From NCBI RefSeq assembly GCF_037975245.1, contig NC_092576.1, forward strand, positions 7,747,501 to 7,811,500: a stretch of DNA of 64,000 nucleotides. The letters run 5' to 3'. Positions 1 to 31,000 of the stretch are shown piece after piece. Within the stretch, counting starts at the first letter, position 1, and each line of letters opens with the position of its first letter. The position numbers and the translations under genes were made by a program. This DNA comes from Apostichopus japonicus (lineage: Eukaryota > Echinodermata > Holothuroidea > Aspidochirotida > Stichopodidae). The notes beneath the pieces are model-generated. The model ran no database searches. It had not been told where the DNA came from and worked only from the letters and a program-made list of their open reading frames with translations.

Positions 1-1060
1 CGGAAGGCTATGTGATGTAAAACTAAGAGCATCTGCAGACACACCAGGGATTAAAGGATAAATGGAGAAACAAATTCTGACTTTTTGTACTTATTTTTAG
101 ATACAAAAAGGTGTCAATGCTCATGAAACTTACTCTATGAAGGGCTACCATATGGAATTAATACGACATCCAAGAGGCCATGAGTTTTAAAGTCAAGGTT
201 CTTACTTATTGAAATTCCAAACGTTAGCTAACGGTGAAGGGAAAAAACGACACTTGCAGAACAGAAACAGAAATGACGGAACGATTAAAACTAGTTTGGA
301 TAGGGACATCATGAATTCAGCAATAACCGACCCGTATGAGTTAAACCAACTGAATGAGGGGAGGCGGAAGGCGGGAGGGGGGATACATACCTGGTATGTG
401 TGTGACAATACGTTATATGTATACATTTAGATCATAAGATGTCACAGTGAAAGGTTTCAGCGAACTCGCAATGGTTCCCTCTTATTTATCTGGAAATATC
501 TACACTTAGGCTAAAATAATACTACGAGCATAATGTTATGCTATACATGTTAAGAACATTGATGTAGTTCTTAAAACATGGACAAAACCACCATTATAAC
601 TTGTGAACATTTTGACGTTCCATGCCCGGTAATTGCCTCAACTTTATTGAAAGAGGATCGGCATGGTCGCCCTTTAGCGCTCATGCTGGCGCAATGATGA
701 ATCTCTTTTTATTAGGATCGTTAAGCTGAGTTCGACGCGACTCTGAACCGGCAATGAAATGTATGCCGTATATACATTTAGTTGCTACGCAACGGTATCA
801 TCGCGCCGTATAAGAATGCGCGTATTCAAATTTATCAGTTCATCTGCGCCCATGTAGATAGTGATATATTTACTAAATTGCAATGCTGCGCATTTTTGCG
901 TCAACGCGCGCTACACGTTTCACGGTACTGTTTCGACACAAAGAAAAGCGTGTTGTCGGCTGGTGTTATATGTGTATACAGTAATGCTAATAGTTTCATA
1001 AACAAATCAACTACCAACGTTTTAATAGCATAGCGGTTAATTTGGTGTATAACAAACACC
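1..1060. other. left edge and upstream flank of gene 1
   Basis: No exon with splice sites was recognised here. The 300 bp before the ATG at 1061 are more CpG-rich than the surroundings (cgcg and gcgc runs around 780-910) and may include the promoter and 5'UTR. An 83-codon open frame at 782-1033 ends just before the ATG and has no recognisable domain. No convincing TATA box was found. Confidence 0.3.
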
Positions 1061-1091
1061 ATGGCAACATTTGGACCAAGGCTTGAAATCG
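1061..1091 (+). CDS. gene 1, coding exon 1
   Basis: Thirty-one nucleotides: ten codons plus one base (phase 1), ending at a gtgagt donor. Too short for ORF callers. It was chosen because it is the only ATG-donor combination seen that joins in frame to the open frame beginning at 2345. Confidence 0.65.
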
Positions 1092-4000
1092 GTGAGTATT
1101 TTCTTCTGTTATTAAATATAAAAGAAAAGTATAAAAGTTCTTAAAATGGAAACGTGCTTTTACAAAGGTACTTTTCACGTTATAGGCCTAAATACCTACA
1201 ACCTATGACCTGGGACTAGGTCAGTGACGTGCAATACCATTGCAATGGTGGAGGGTTGCAAATTCCAAATATCCAACCAAGGATCCAGAATTTTCTAAAG
1301 GATGGCGTGTGGGTTTAGGGTTGTTGAAACAGACTCCAATATAAGTGTGAAGGGTGGGGGTGGGGTGGGGGTGGGGTGTTAAGAGTATTGTGAGAAAATA
1401 AACTTAAAAGTTAAGATGCCAAATACGTATTCTGAGGCATATTTAGACACTATAAATTAGGTCTATAAGTAGGTCAAAACTCAACATTGTATAAGAACTT
1501 CTGAGTTTTATATTGAGGTTGAAAAGTGATCTGTGACGCCATTACACCCTTGGGTCCGCTTCTGTGGTCTTGCTGGGCCACCAATAGTGGTGTAGACTAC
1601 CTTTTCCCCGACTGATTGTGAAATATTTCCACAGCTGAATCCCCTCTCCCCCCCCCCACACACACACACTCGTCAATGAATTAGAACTATAGGCCTAACA
1701 ACCTACCAAATGATATGTTCTTTATCTTCATTAAATCTAGGCCCAGACTATCACACATAGGTATAAGAATTATTTGTAAGGAGGAAATCTGAGTACTCCA
1801 TCATTATGAGAAATAAATATAACATACTTTTGGGAAGTTAATGGTATGGAGTACCACTTTGGAACCCTCCGCACCCCCACACCTCCCCCACCCACATTCA
1901 TCAGATTCGTTTGTCCGTGTCTAAAACTTGCTATCGCTGCCGTTCTGTATCCTATACTCAACCTATACTCTATTATTAATGGCATCAGTAATAATTATGA
2001 ATTATTTTTAATAAATTATGAAAATCTTTAGCCCAAGTTGATGTTATTGTTTAAGACATTTATTTACAGGTCCTACAAATCTTTTGGCTGATGATTTGAC
2101 AGCTTCATCGTGAAATATTTAGAGAACAATAAAAGCACCGACGCATTCCCGATTTGTATTTATCTTTAGAATCAAAGATAATTATGGTAAAAATAATTTC
2201 AAGTTAGTAATTTTGGTTTTTGGTTTATAACAAAGAATACTCGAATTTTTAATGGGATGGTTAAAATATTCCATTGATTACAATGAACGAATGCCTCGCA
2301 TTCAATTTTCAAATTTGCATCTTAAAATCTCTTCATCATTATAGATCACCTTATCGAACCCAATTCTCCTGCATCTGATCCTTCTATCGGTGGCTCCCGG
2401 TTAAGCCAGGCGAAACGGTTACCCGGACTCCTTTCCAAGCATCTTAAAGGTCTGCGATTGCCTTGCGTGACGGGCAAGCGACTGCGCAAGCTACGTAAAC
2501 GCTTTCAGTGGAGATTGCAGAGAGGTGATATCTGCTGTGACGTCACTAAAGACAAAGACAATGACAAGTCGGAAGATGAAATTGGAAACGTTAGAGTCGA
2601 GATACAAAACCGGCCTTTAGGCGGTAGTTCTGATGACGTCAATGATTATGTCATCGGAGAGGAAGAATGTAGTGAAGTGCGATCTAATCTGGACAAGGTT
2701 AGCTGTAATGATCCATGTGGAACAACTGAAGTAAGTTATTTTACAGGCGTAAATAATATATACAAAAAAAAAAATTAATGGATTGTATATATATGTTTTA
2801 ACAATTGATACGGGATCGAGCATGAAAAAAATCATATGCTGGAAGTAAACGTTATGGAACTAGAGATATTCTTGATCTATTTTCAAATGTGTATATGATG
2901 AGTTAATGCAAATAGAGCCGATCTCAACTATTTGACTTTTTATTGCCCCCAAAATTTAACACATTAAAATTTGGTAGCAATATTAAAATTGAAGTAATCT
3001 GATTCCGAACTTCTGCAGTGTTGATCTATATATTTTTTTTTGCCAGGCGTTGACTCTGTGGTACTTAATATATTAAATTATCAAATATGTCAGGAAAGCA
3101 ACATGCGTTTGAAGTAGCTATTATGTAAAAACTGTGTATAATTTCTGGATACATTATGGATTCATGACTTTCTGTATGCTACGAACTGTTACGCGAATTA
3201 ATGAATGCGCCTTATATTACTTTCTTGTTGTTTTTAGTTAGTTGTCGATAAACCTATATTAATGATCATCGAGAAATGTCGTTTATATGATTCATGTATT
3301 ATTAAATGATCCTCCGACCAAACGTATACAGCACTTCCGGGCTGAACAAGTTCAACGTTCTGTAAACGTTTAACAGAAAGTTACGTGACGTAATTACGAC
3401 AAAATTTTGTAGCCACCTGTGGATTTTTTTTTTAACGTTCTTAAAACGTTCCTTAGATAAATCCTTACGACTTAGTATCCGAATGACAATGAAAAAGCAA
3501 CGTTGCAATGTATTTGTTTGCATGACGCTTTATAACAGTAAAACAGCATATTGCCTCAAAGCGTGGTTTAAACGTTATTGAATAAACATAAGTTACCAAG
3601 CATTAAAATGCATACCAGCCACGTATTGAAGGCGGCTACAGCACTAAACTGATCATAGCAATTGTCTTGTCCTCGTGTCTAGCAGAATTTCCATACTATA
3701 ATAATGCATGCAGATATGTCACCATAACCTGCGCCCTTTCGACTGAAAAGGAAATGCTTCCAGTTTATAGCTTAATGGAACAAATACAATATTAATTAGT
3801 ATTCTTAAAAACCATTAAATCGGGTGAAAATTGTGCCGTAAGGTATATACGCCATAAAAAAAAATGCCGAAGGGCAAACGTGTTGTACCAATAGAAAATT
3901 GAACTTCTCAAGGTAAGGCATATGTTGTTAAGCTAATACGCAGCATACTGATAATGTCAACTGCTGTTAAAAATAAAATATGAAGAAGGAATTTCACTAC

Positions 4001-4924
4001 ATATATACTTTAGAAAACTCATTGTATGGTACACTTAGTGGTTGCTTTTATACAGATGTACATGTAAAAATACCTACACAGGATTTTTTTCCCTTCATAC
4101 TTGTTTGGAATTTTGTCAAAGTTTGTTTAACTTAATCCTCTTTCTCCTCCCTTCAACAGATGTCGGAGCACCAAAAATGGTATTTCAACCGACCGTCCAT
4201 ACCAGATACCCTTGAAAATGGATGGATATTCTCTAGGGACACATCACAGTATAGCTACAATCTCAATGGCGCCCTCAATATTAAATCAAGCATTATCAAC
4301 CACGCCCTCCTTGGAATTACCTTCTATCAGTTTGGGCTACAAACGGGTAAGAAGTTTACAGGCGACGTTCCGGTTTCTACCGCACACATTCCTAATTGGC
4401 TTCGTGGTATGCTCTCAATGGGTAACAAACTTCAGGAGAAGTTCCTCGGAAGAAATACAGCGCCCTCATCTACTGACGAAGCTTTGGATATCCTGAAATT
4501 CACATGTGATCTGAAAAACTTTTCTTGGAGTCACGTGACTGAAGTAATAGAGTCGAAAAATACTCCCACTTTTGAGAACCATGTGTCGCTCGTGAACAGT
4601 GGGCATGGAGATGGCGCTATTCGTAATTACCTTCTGAAACTTGCTCCATCAAAGCACGAATCTCTTCTTTTCTGTCAGAAAGATAAATCTGTAGTTTTCC
4701 TTCCAACCGAAGATAATCAAATACTTCTGATTGACGCACACAGCCATACTCATATGAATGGTGGCGCTCTGATTCTAAGGAGTCAACAGAGGGCAGTGGA
4801 CATCGATGACATGCTGATGGATTATTTTCATGATTGCGTTAGACCGAAGCCGACTACTACATTAGGCCAAGCGTTTATACTCTGCTGTCCACCTCACTAT
4901 TCAGTTTGCGAGATTCCTGGTTAA
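1061..4924 (+). CDS. three-exon gene for an unrecognised 393-aa protein
   Basis: Coding exons are 1061-1091, 2345-2730 and 4160-4924. Splice donors are gtgagt and gtaagt; acceptors are tatag and caacag. Intron phases 1 and 0 join into one open frame of 394 codons including the TAA stop. The ATG sits in a good Kozak context (aacaccATGG). Residues 1-139 are basic then acidic, with a lysine/arginine cluster around 44-60 and a Cys-containing acidic stretch, and look disordered. The 254-residue last exon looks globular. It contains a W-x-R-G-M-L-x-M-G-N stretch and, near its end, the hydrophobic strand LLIDAHSH. That D-x-H-x-H strand recalls the Asp/His strand of papain-like peptidases of the OTU/C76 type, but this is only a visual resemblance and no catalytic Cys is evident. 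The gene seems to sit inside a GABBR2 intron on the same strand. A polyadenylation hexamer AATAAA lies at 5044-5049, about 120 bp after the stop. The gene model is strong; the function is unknown. Confidence 0.75.
2345..2730 (+). CDS. gene 1, coding exon 2
   Basis: Acceptor tcattatag and donor gtaagt. The exon frame is open from the first base, upstream of the first start-like codon at 2458. It encodes a basic stretch rich in K/R/L followed by an acidic D/E/S stretch. It ends on a complete codon (phase 0). Confidence 0.75.
4160..4924 (+). CDS. gene 1, terminal exon with the globular domain
   Basis: Acceptor cttcaacag directly precedes an in-frame ATG at 4160, so the exon could also serve as a stand-alone start. 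The open frame runs 254 codons to TAA. It includes the LLIDAHSH strand near residue 193 of the exon product and a Cys-Cys pair near the C-terminus. Confidence 0.85.
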   Translation: MSEHQKWYFNRPSIPDTLENGWIFSRDTSQYSYNLNGALNIKSSIINHALLGITFYQFGLQTGKKFTGDVPVSTAHIPNWLRGMLSMGNKLQEKFLGRNTAPSSTDEALDILKFTCDLKNFSWSHVTEVIESKNTPTFENHVSLVNSGHGDGAIRNYLLKLAPSKHESLLFCQKDKSVVFLPTEDNQILLIDAHSHTHMNGGALILRSQQRAVDIDDMLMDYFHDCVRPKPTTTLGQAFILCCPPHYSVCEIPG

Positions 4925-6140
4925 GATGCCTGTGATTGACTTTTCTGATTAATAAGAACAACGGTGAATATGTTTCAATGATAACCAAAGACATGTAATG
5001 CTTCATGCAGTATTACGTATAACCATAATTCAACAAAAGGAATAATAAATACGAAGTTAAGAATTAATTATATTTTATCCCTTCTTCATATTTCCTTTCT
5101 TATTCTTCTTGTTATTATTCTATAGCTGTTTGACCAAGAATTGGTGTTTAAGCTGCTCATTCAACACGGAATTTTAGTTTGAGACTTCTCAAATTCGTTA
5201 AATTGTACATTTAATCTTAATATTTCAATTTCGCGCAAAACGTTAGAAATTTTTTAACTTTTCAAATTGGGTTACAAAATAACAGCTTTAAGACATCTCC
5301 TTCTCGTATTCCTCTGTTTAAATGATACAAAGCTAAGGCTCTTATAAGACTATCAACAACACGGCATACCATCACTCAAAAGGTAAATTTAATTTGGAAT
5401 TAGTATCTATAATCAATAACTACGATCTCACTGACAATGTAATAATAGAAGATGTTGTCACTCCTGGTACAATGACGGTGATAACCAATCCTCAAAACCA
5501 ATCAGGACCACAAATTCCAACACACCACACCCCATCCCACCCCACCCCCGCCACCTAACACTCATTATTTAGCCCATATTTCTGGAGATTATTGTTGCCC
5601 TCCCTCATCCTGAGGGCCTCCATCTCGTCAGTCCGGACTGTTTAAGGAACGATAACATTGTGTCCAAACTACGTCTGTGCCTCTTATGAACCGCAATTAT
5701 CCACGCGGCCTTTTCCAGAAAACAGGAAACTTGATATAAATCGGTAGTGACGTCACTGCCTTCCCCACCTCTGTATGGTCAACCGATCCCTTTTACTCAT
5801 CTTGGGTGATTTTTTTGTCTTCTAGAATTACACTCATAAAATCTTCCAAGGCTTCGCAAGGATTCACAATTTTGCTCACGGCATGCAACATCTATATTCA
5901 GAATGAATTCCTCCTACCAAAATGTTATAGTGTTATATAAAAAATAAAATGTCTTCAAATTTCCCTTGTTAGCAAGGCAACTTCATATACCCTTGTATGG
6001 ATACTGTATTCTCTAACCCTCTATGTAACTTTCATTTCAAGAGATTATTTGAGTGACAGGAGCAAGGCTATGTAAACTTACTGTATAATCGCCTCAGAAA
6101 ATCTGTTTGGTTCTAAGAGTGGTTGGACCGCTAGGAGAAT
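4925..6140. other. gene 1 3' flank and GABBR2 intron sequence
   Basis: Contains the AATAAA at 5044-5049 and AT-rich sequence with a C-rich stretch near 5520-5560. I looked specifically for a GABBR2 Venus-flytrap exon ending in phase 0, which exon 6852 requires, and saw none. Confidence 0.4.
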
Positions 6141-6146
6141 GTGTTT

Positions 6147-6839
<693 letters not shown>

Positions 6840-6851
6840 TAATTTCACCAG

Positions 6852-25192
<18,341 letters not shown>

Positions 25193-25599
25193 CAGTTTCG
25201 ATTAGGTTAATTTGTTATGATTTACAACTACAATTTTTATTATTAATTGTTGCAATAAGTGAGCACATGAATCAACTCATGTGCTGTAATCAACTGGAAT
25301 ATCCAGCATGGATGACTCATGAATAATGTTCCAGTGACGTCACTATCATTCTATCGTCTACCAGCAAATGTAACTGACCAGCCGGGACTTTACCAATCTC
25401 TATACGAACCAATACGTTGAAAGATGCTACTTCACTGGCAGTGTTATGAATTAAATGCTGAGAAGAGGCAAATCATTACTTGATTAAATTTTTGATTATG
25501 ATTCACACTGTTTACGTTGCATGTGGTACGTATCCGCAACTTGTACACTAAACATATTCATAGAAGTATGATCCACATTATACACAATGAAGTACGGTA

Positions 25600-26330
25600 A
25601 ATATATATATATACAGTACATTCGCAACATGTTCACCTAAGTATCCGACGTCCGCAACATGTACATTTAAGTGTCCATGTAGGTACATCCGCAACATATA
25701 CACTTAAGTATCCAAGAAGGTTCTTCCGCAACATGTGCATTAAGTATCTATTGATGTAAACTTATCCAGGTAGGTATATATCCACTGCATCTAGGCTACA
25801 CTTAAATATCCATGCAGATACATTAGTAAGATGTACACTTAAGTATCCATACAAGTACATCCGCAACATATACACTTGAGTATGCAGGCAGGTACTTCCG
25901 CAATATGTGCGCTTACCATGCAGGTACATCCATAACATATTCGCTTTAGTTACCACGCAGGTACATCCGCAACATACATACTTAAGTATGCACACAGGTA
26001 CATCCGCAACATATACACTTAAGTAACCATGTAGGGACATCCGCAACATACATACTTAAGAATGCACGCAGGTAAATCCGCAACATATACACTTAAGTAC
26101 CCACGCAGGTACATCCGCAACTATAATACTTAAGTTTGTACGCAGGTAAATCCGCAACATATACACTTAAGTTACCATGTAGGTACATCGCAACATACAC
26201 ACATAATTATCCATGCAGGTATACATCCGCAACATACACACTTAAGTATACATACAGGTACAACCGCAACATATATACTTAAGTATCTATGCAGGTACAT
26301 CCGCAACATATACATTTAAATAATCATTCG
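25600..26330. repeat. ~37-bp minisatellite downstream of GABBR2
   Basis: About 18 imperfect copies of a unit containing ACATCCGCAACATATACAC and TTAAGTA, spaced 36-38 bp. Units are too uneven and spacer-free for a CRISPR array. It starts about 400 bp after the GABBR2 stop and may be within the 3'UTR. Confidence 0.9.
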
Positions 26331-28850
26331 TCTCGTGCGTCATACACAATCGACTGAGCTTATTGTGCAGTTGCAGTTTCGATGAAAGGGGACTGTATAG
26401 TTGAGAGAGGATCGAGTTATTTGGTTCCTATACCCTGGCTTTATCTTGGAGGAATTGACCAAAATAAAATCCCCGACACAATCATAACGTTCTTATTGTT
26501 GATCTACGACGATTGTGCATTAAGAAAGATCGGAGATCAAACTAAAACAAAAAATTACTTGTAACAATATAACTGTTATATTAGTTTTGTTATCTTATCA
26601 TCTAACAGACCTTTTTTTTCAACTTTTTGTAAACAACAAATGTCGAAATAAAAAAATCATAACCTGTCCGGCGAATGGCACATATTATTAATATAAAAAT
26701 GACAATATTATGAAATGAATCAGATTTTTCTGGATGATGTCATATTTAGACTTGATAAAGTCTTTGCCCCGATGTGGAAAGAAACAGGGAAGTTGTTCGT
26801 GACAGTTATCTCTATCACATTGAAAAACAATGATGGCTGGGTTTGTGTCTCATTTAATGTTTGTATGCCAGACTATGTATTTCAGCAGTTTTCAATGACG
26901 AGCGGTTTGCTGTTTGGTTTCTCCGAAAGTGTAATTGTTGCTAAATGACAAAAGACATTTTCAAAAGGTTTGTATTTTACAGATCATTGTTTTATTCTTT
27001 GTTTTTTTTTTGGGGGGGGGGGGGTAGTTGAGGAGGGTGGATGGTGAGGGAGATGGGAGGGGGGCTCATACCATCCTTGAATTAAACTACTTATATGGTC
27101 AGGCTAGAATGTTGTTTGGTTAAATAGCGTAATGTCCTATATGTACATTTTTATTGAAATTCTTTTCATATCATCAGCGGGTGAAAGTTCGCACAAAATT
27201 TATGTTTGTTTTTTTTTATTTTCATGTTTCCTTTTTTTGGTCGTTATTTTAGGAATATATAAAACAAGGTAATGTAGTTCATTTTTGTTTTTTTATTTGT
27301 CGTGCTATTTGTTACAATTTCAGAAAGCACAAATGCAATAATTTTATTTTATACCCAATGATAAGTTTTCCATTTTTTTCTTCATTTGAACTAAATATCA
27401 ATCAGCTTTGTTTGTGTTGCAATTTATAGAAATTACAGATTGTTTTTAAAGGTTTGTTAAATATTCCATGTGGAGTAACCAAGGTGTGTGTGAATACAGG
27501 GTTGCTTTTTTCACAGTTGATCTTTGTCGCCGATTCTAATTGTAAATACGAACGACTAGACATAATCTATTACGTTTTTATCGCGTAAAAACCACTGCTT
27601 AGTTAAGTCAAATTCGGTAACGCAGATATAATGCATGTTACTAATTTAAGAGAATAATTATGCAATATTTGTTTACCGAGAACCCATGTATTTGGATGAT
27701 TTTGGGGGTTATGAACAGAAGCGATGAAAGAGAGTTCAATTCAGGGAGGGAGGGAGGGAGGGGGGAGGTGGAGTGGTGGGCATGACTTCAAAGAGCAGTA
27801 GGAAATGTGGCATTCAGGGAGCAAATTCCACAATAACTTTACAACGTACTGACAAAAGGGATACTCCTTGCATTTTGTATCACAATTTTCAGTATTTTAA
27901 TGTTTTTCCATCAAAGCAACATTTAAGTTTAGAAAAATATCATATAAACTAGAATCTTACTAATTGTAGCTTTTTCATAACGTTTTATCAAAAGGGTACT
28001 TCTCGTTTACATAAAAAGGGAGAACTTCTAATTTATAAAATTTGGCACTTTCGGGGCACTTTCGGGGCACTTCGTTTCAAATTTGCCTCTCCCCTTACGG
28101 TACTCAAGCTACCAGGTTCGGGGCTTTGCAATATTACATTATTTAAAGAGAAAATTTAGTTCCGCAATCGAGTAGTAACTATGTTTATACAACCCTCTGC
28201 ACAAATTAACCAAAACATTATTTAATATTTTACTAACTACGTATTTCCGAGAAATTTATTACTGCTTGTTGTTGTAATTGTTGGTTTTTGTATGAGAATT
28301 AACCTATATATGTATATACGTATGTTAATAAATATTAAAGGAAAAATGTATATATATTTAAACAAAAGATTACCTACTAATGAATAAATTAACAATGGAA
28401 TTTGTTGTGCTTCATTACGATTTCAAAATCTTTAATTGTCTTTTGAAGGTAAACATCCCGTTCCCATGACAAACCAAAAATTTGACCTTCAAGATATCCT
28501 ACGAACGTTTTATTTACGGGTTTGTGAAATATGTGGAAACGGTAATTGTCAGGGTTGTTTCATTTTGCAATTATGAAGTGTGCTTAGGAAAACAATCACT
28601 TTCATATGGTTACTCTTTTTACGTTATGGTGATTCTATTTTCAAGAATATTCGAATGGAAAACGAAAATGATTTAATTTGAGGGGAGTTAATGAAAACAT
28701 GGAAAGGAAATACTCCTATTCAGTACTACTATATATACGTTAGAGCAGTTAGACGAACTTATAATTTACGCCTGTTGTTTTGCACGAAACAATAACTAAA
28801 GGGCGATATTACCGAAACAGTCAACCCAATACAGAGAAGAAGTGAAGGCA
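26331..28850. other. intergenic sequence
   Basis: AT-rich, with a G tract at ~27012 and a GGGA purine stretch at ~27740. Open frames at 26382, 26715 and 28482 are under 80 codons and show no domain. Nothing else was supported. Confidence 0.4.
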
Positions 28851-28852
28851 TA

Positions 28853-29600
28853 CGACGGAAAAACGAAAAGGGCTCTCGCGTCGCGTTGGAGATCTCGGTA
28901 AGTGAATTAATTCTTATTGTTAAAGAAGGGGAATCGAGTTTATAAGTTAAAAGATAACCCACATATTTTGTTAATTACTTGAATAATCGGAGACAAGAAC
29001 AAATAATATAAATCATTTGTCATTATTGGTTTAACCAATATCTCATGCGTTTTAATCTGACCTTCTGTGACCGTGAATTGAATTTAAATCATAAAAGAAT
29101 ATACAGGGTCACGATATCGGCGGACCACATTTAGGCCTAAGGTTGTGATATGATAGAGTGCCAAAATTCAACCGGCAATGGGGAATCATATAGGCTAATC
29201 ATAAATTAATTAGTTGTGAAACTAGGCGCTGTCAACCAAAAACACAAAGTCCTGAGTATTGCAAAGAGAGTAGGTGATAAGGCTGATTGGCGAGATGTGT
29301 ATATATACATAAACTCAGACGAAGAACAACACATGAAAGGGTAAAGGACTATGAAGTTCGAACTGAATTAAAACGAGAGAGAGAGAGAGAGGTGGAGAGA
29401 GAGAGAGATGAGACTAATTTAAAATGGAGCTGCGGTCGAATAGTTACCAAACCATTCATTACCAATTTATCTTTTTTTCCCCCATTACTTAGCGTAAGGG
29501 GTTTGCCAGGTCTGGAGCAACCTCCTCTTATATTTACTCAGTAGTTTCCATTACTCCTTTAAAGATTCCAAATTACGTGTTCTGCTTGTCTTCCTCTTCA
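28853..29600 (+). repeat. dispersed repeat, left copy part 1 (LINE ORF1-like relic)
   Basis: Aligns by eye, at roughly 85-90% identity, with 60862-61830. Near 29395-29460 it encodes the remnant phrase ETNLKWSCGRIVTKPF, seen also in the other copy, within a charged D/E/R-rich context. Such a context resembles the C-terminal end of gag-like ORFs associated with non-LTR elements (inference). It is broken by stops and a GA-rich expansion. It resumes at ~39650 after about 10 kb of later insertions. Confidence 0.7.
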
Positions 29601-29604
29601 CTCG

Positions 29605-29894
29605 ACTTCATGTCTATGTATTATTAGTACATAGCTATATCTATGTATTACTGGTACTAGCTATATCTATGTATTATTTTGTCTATATTTGTACATCTAT
29701 GTATGTATTATTGTCTATATTTGTCTATATTTGTACATCTATGTATGTATGTAATACATCTATGTATGTATTATTAGTACATAGCTATAACTATGGTACA
29801 TAGTTATGTCTATGTATTATTGGTACTAGCTATGTCTATGTATTATTAGTACATAGCTATATCTATGTATTACTGGTACATAGCTATATCTATG
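29605..29894. repeat. 27-bp minisatellite, left block
   Basis: Degenerate copies of a unit built on CTATGTATTAYTGGTACATAG; the same array continues at 37289-38065 and 39588-39640. The array was split by the retrotransposon and by the hAT-type element. Confidence 0.85.
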
Positions 29895-30860
29895 TGTAAC
29901 ATGGTCAGCTCTTACATAAAGTTTTCTTTTGTACTATAGTTTTACTTGTTTATTAGTATTAGTGTACTGTGCAGGGTCACTGTACAGAGGTCTATACATT
30001 TGTACAGTATATATGTATGTTGTCTTGTGGTAGTGAAAAGGGGGATTAAAATCTCTCCTTCTGGGTTGCTAAGCAACTATCTTTGTTCTTCCTGGAATTT
30101 AGCCCTCACAGGAAATGGGGTCTGTGTATATATATTATAGGAACAAAGGGAGTTTTGAGGGTACAGTATAGGGAGTTAGGCAGTTGGCCATAAGTATTGG
30201 AGTAAGACAGTTGCACAAGAGGAGATATATAGTTTTAATGCTGGATAGTTTGTTTTAAACCTTAATTTACAAATCAAGTTACTGTAGTCCTTATTATTTT
30301 ATGGAAGGAGTCATATTCACCTGACAGTCTGGGACACTATTTACTATAAAGAATATTATTTACTTAGAGGATATAATTTTACCATAAAGGATAGGCCGGG
30401 ACACCATTTGTTATAACTGACATTATTTTACCACAAAGGATATACACATTATTTTACTGGAGGATAGCCTGGGACTCTATCGCTTATTAATTAAAGGACA
30501 CTATTTCGTTGGGATCAGACATTAAACCATTTATCTGTTCAACTCTTTCTGATGTCGTGGAAGACCTGTACCTGATGTCACCAGCACGCAAACTCACCAG
30601 AACAGCTTTATAAATTAAGTGTATTTACTTTACTTTTGGGTGCGCACCTCACTACTGTAAGTTGTTTTATTTAATTCTTTGACTGGGCCCAGATCAGCTA
30701 TACTGTATATTGTTTGTTATTCATAATTATAATTTCTTTTGATCCAATTCAGTTGAGTTTTCTATTTTTTATGTGTCTTGCTCTGTGTTTGGTCCTCACA
30801 CCAAACCCAGAGTTCTCTGATCAAGAAAAACATTTATTTTCAGTGGCAAACACCCTTACA
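29895..30860 (+). repeat. 5' LTR of the gypsy element
   Basis: 966 bp, TGTAAC...TTACA. The right LTR has the same length and a constant 6428-bp offset throughout; no difference was noticed in line-by-line comparison. That implies recent insertion or gene conversion. Confidence 0.95.
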
Positions 30861-31000
30861 TAATTGGTAGTACGAGTGGGGTTTCTTAAACTGATCAGAA
30901 AGACACAGCCTATAACCAACTGTAGTGGAACAAATTAAATTTCAGAGATATTTATATATATATATTTTATATTTTATTATTATTGGTCACAATTCTCACC

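Noticed and set aside
782-1033. 83-codon frame upstream of gene 1
   Set aside because: No domain and ends before the better-supported ATG at 1061; more likely 5' flank/UTR.
25600-26330. CRISPR-like array
   Set aside because: Units are contiguous, imperfect and lack unique spacers, and the DNA is clearly eukaryotic.
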